DNA from: Arcanobacterium canis
GTDB lineage: Bacteria > Actinomycetota > Actinomycetes > Actinomycetales > Actinomycetaceae
NCBI RefSeq assembly: GCF_029625435.1
Contig: NZ_CP121208.1
Location: 992,001-1,056,000 of the forward strand
Direction of reading: 5' to 3'
Length of the DNA: 64,000 bases
Shown here: piece by piece, positions 63,542 to 64,000 of the stretch
Layout of the letters: the number at the start of each line of letters is the position of its first letter
Position numbering within the stretch: the stretch's first letter is position 1
Position numbers and translations under genes: made by a program
Notes under the pieces: generated by a model
What the model was told of the DNA's origin: nothing
Database searches by the model: none
Seen by the model: the letters and a program-made list of their open reading frames with translations, nothing else

Positions 63542-64000
63542 TCAGTGAACGGCAACAATGTCCAAAATGAATGCCTGGACGGGAGCGTTCTTGTTATTGG
63601 GATCGACGCTCGTGAAGAAAACGCGCGATCCTTCTTCAACGCCCTTAAGCGGATCTAGGCCATTTCCTGCCACGAATGGTGTGCTTTGTGGCCCAGAGAG
63701 CTCATAAGTGGACTGGGATTTCGCATTCGATCCCCACTCGACTGTCGAGGTCTGATAGTAGATGGTCTTACCTTCTTCAATCTTGGGACCATTGCCACGA
63801 GCAATGACGATCGCTGACGACTTCTCAGGCGCCTTCTGATTTGGCTTTACCTTCAAGTCAGTCACTGGCTGCCCCAGCTCGCCCTTATAGGTCACGGGAA
63901 GATCTGCCTGCGTCTTTTCGACTTTCGCCTTGGGGTCACCTGATGAGTTCTTGCCAAAGCCATCAACGATTTCCACGTAGAAAGCGATGGTGTCGCCCTT
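63542..64000 (-). CDS. FKBP-type peptidyl-prolyl isomerase-like protein (5' end outside window)
   Basis: About 152 C-terminal residues are visible. The frame reads through the window edge as KGDTIAFYVEIVDGFG, the end of an FKBP-like unit, then a second FKBP-like domain (PNQKAPEKSSAIVIARGNG; GNGLDPLKGVEEGSRVFFTSVDPNN). Tandem FKBP lipoproteins of this form occur in actinobacteria and act as extracytoplasmic chaperones or isomerases. The active-site aromatic residues are poorly conserved, so isomerase activity is uncertain. Confidence 0.75.
   Translation of the reverse strand, partial: KGDTIAFYVEIVDGFGKNSSGDPKAKVEKTQADLPVTYKGELGQPVTDLKVKPNQKAPEKSSAIVIARGNGPKIEEGKTIYYQTSTVEWGSNAKSQSTYELSGPQSTPFVAGNGLDPLKGVEEGSRVFFTSVDPNNKNAPVQAFILDIVAVH

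Noticed and set aside
1-64000. CRISPR arrays, prophage, insertion sequences, integrase or biosynthetic clusters
   Set aside because: No regularly spaced repeats, transposase or integrase motifs, or synthase domains seen anywhere in the window.

Overview
The window looks like core chromosome of a moderate-GC actinobacterium, most likely in the family Actinomycetaceae (Arcanobacterium/Trueperella/Actinomyces type). The evidence is lineage-restricted genes (SepH, DUF3000, DUF3159, DUF3710, DUF4193, DUF4192, DUF5998, an Rv2175c-like regulator, PimA/PatA/PIP synthase, a Lys-rich principal sigma factor, class II DAHP synthase) and gene orders that I recall from Mycobacterium tuberculosis. Intergenic gaps are short, many genes overlap by 1-50 nt, and there is no prophage, insertion sequence, CRISPR array or biosynthetic cluster.

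Layout. 1-8.4 kb (minus strand): secF-secD-yajC protein export genes, ruvB-ruvA-ruvC Holliday-junction genes, YebC/TACO1, a Nudix hydrolase and a PrsW-type membrane protease. 8.4-13.7 kb (minus): a small membrane-anchored protein, then pimA, the PIM acyltransferase and PIP synthase (phosphatidylinositol mannoside pathway), and thrS. 13.8-18.0 kb (plus): L-serine dehydratase, a TrpR-like regulator and a three-gene polar amino acid ABC importer. 18.0-19.1 kb: a GNAT gene remnant and a tRNA island in which Gly-Cys-Val is duplicated in tandem, plus a divergent tRNA-Val(CAC). 19.1-22.8 kb (minus): a thiamine ABC importer behind a TPP riboswitch. 22.9-29.3 kb (plus): glgX-treY-treZ, converting glycogen or maltodextrin to trehalose.

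29.3-43.9 kb: FemAB-like transferase, DUF3000, RNase D-like protein, dxs, a TrmA/RlmD-like RNA methyltransferase, an APC/KimA-like permease divergent from two TrkA/RCK proteins, then DUF3159, an OB-fold protein, DUF3710, DUF4193, sepH, thymidine kinase, an alkaline-phosphatase-superfamily protein and DUF5998. 44.0-50.5 kb: a second type II topoisomerase (ParC and ParE) flanking two double-GNAT acetyltransferases. 50.6-56.4 kb: DUF7455, a DEDDh exonuclease, the principal sigma factor, a universal stress protein, DUF4192, a polyprenyl diphosphate synthase and the Rv2175c homologue. 56.5-64 kb: a LysM-transglycosylase, a PASTA serine/threonine kinase, class II DAHP synthase, PPi-dependent phosphofructokinase, a small membrane protein, an atypical receiver-domain protein and the 3' part of an FKBP-like protein.

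The main regulatory observation is that about ten monocistronic or operon-leading genes lack a Shine-Dalgarno sequence and instead carry a TANNNT-like -10 hexamer exactly 6 (once 7) nt before an ATG or GTG. That is the arrangement expected for leaderless mRNAs. Operon-internal genes, and some first genes, carry clear purine-rich ribosome binding sites. No wholly new multi-gene system was found; the best leads are this promoter class, the riboswitch leader, the tRNA duplication, the degenerate receiver protein and several promoter-embedded dyads.
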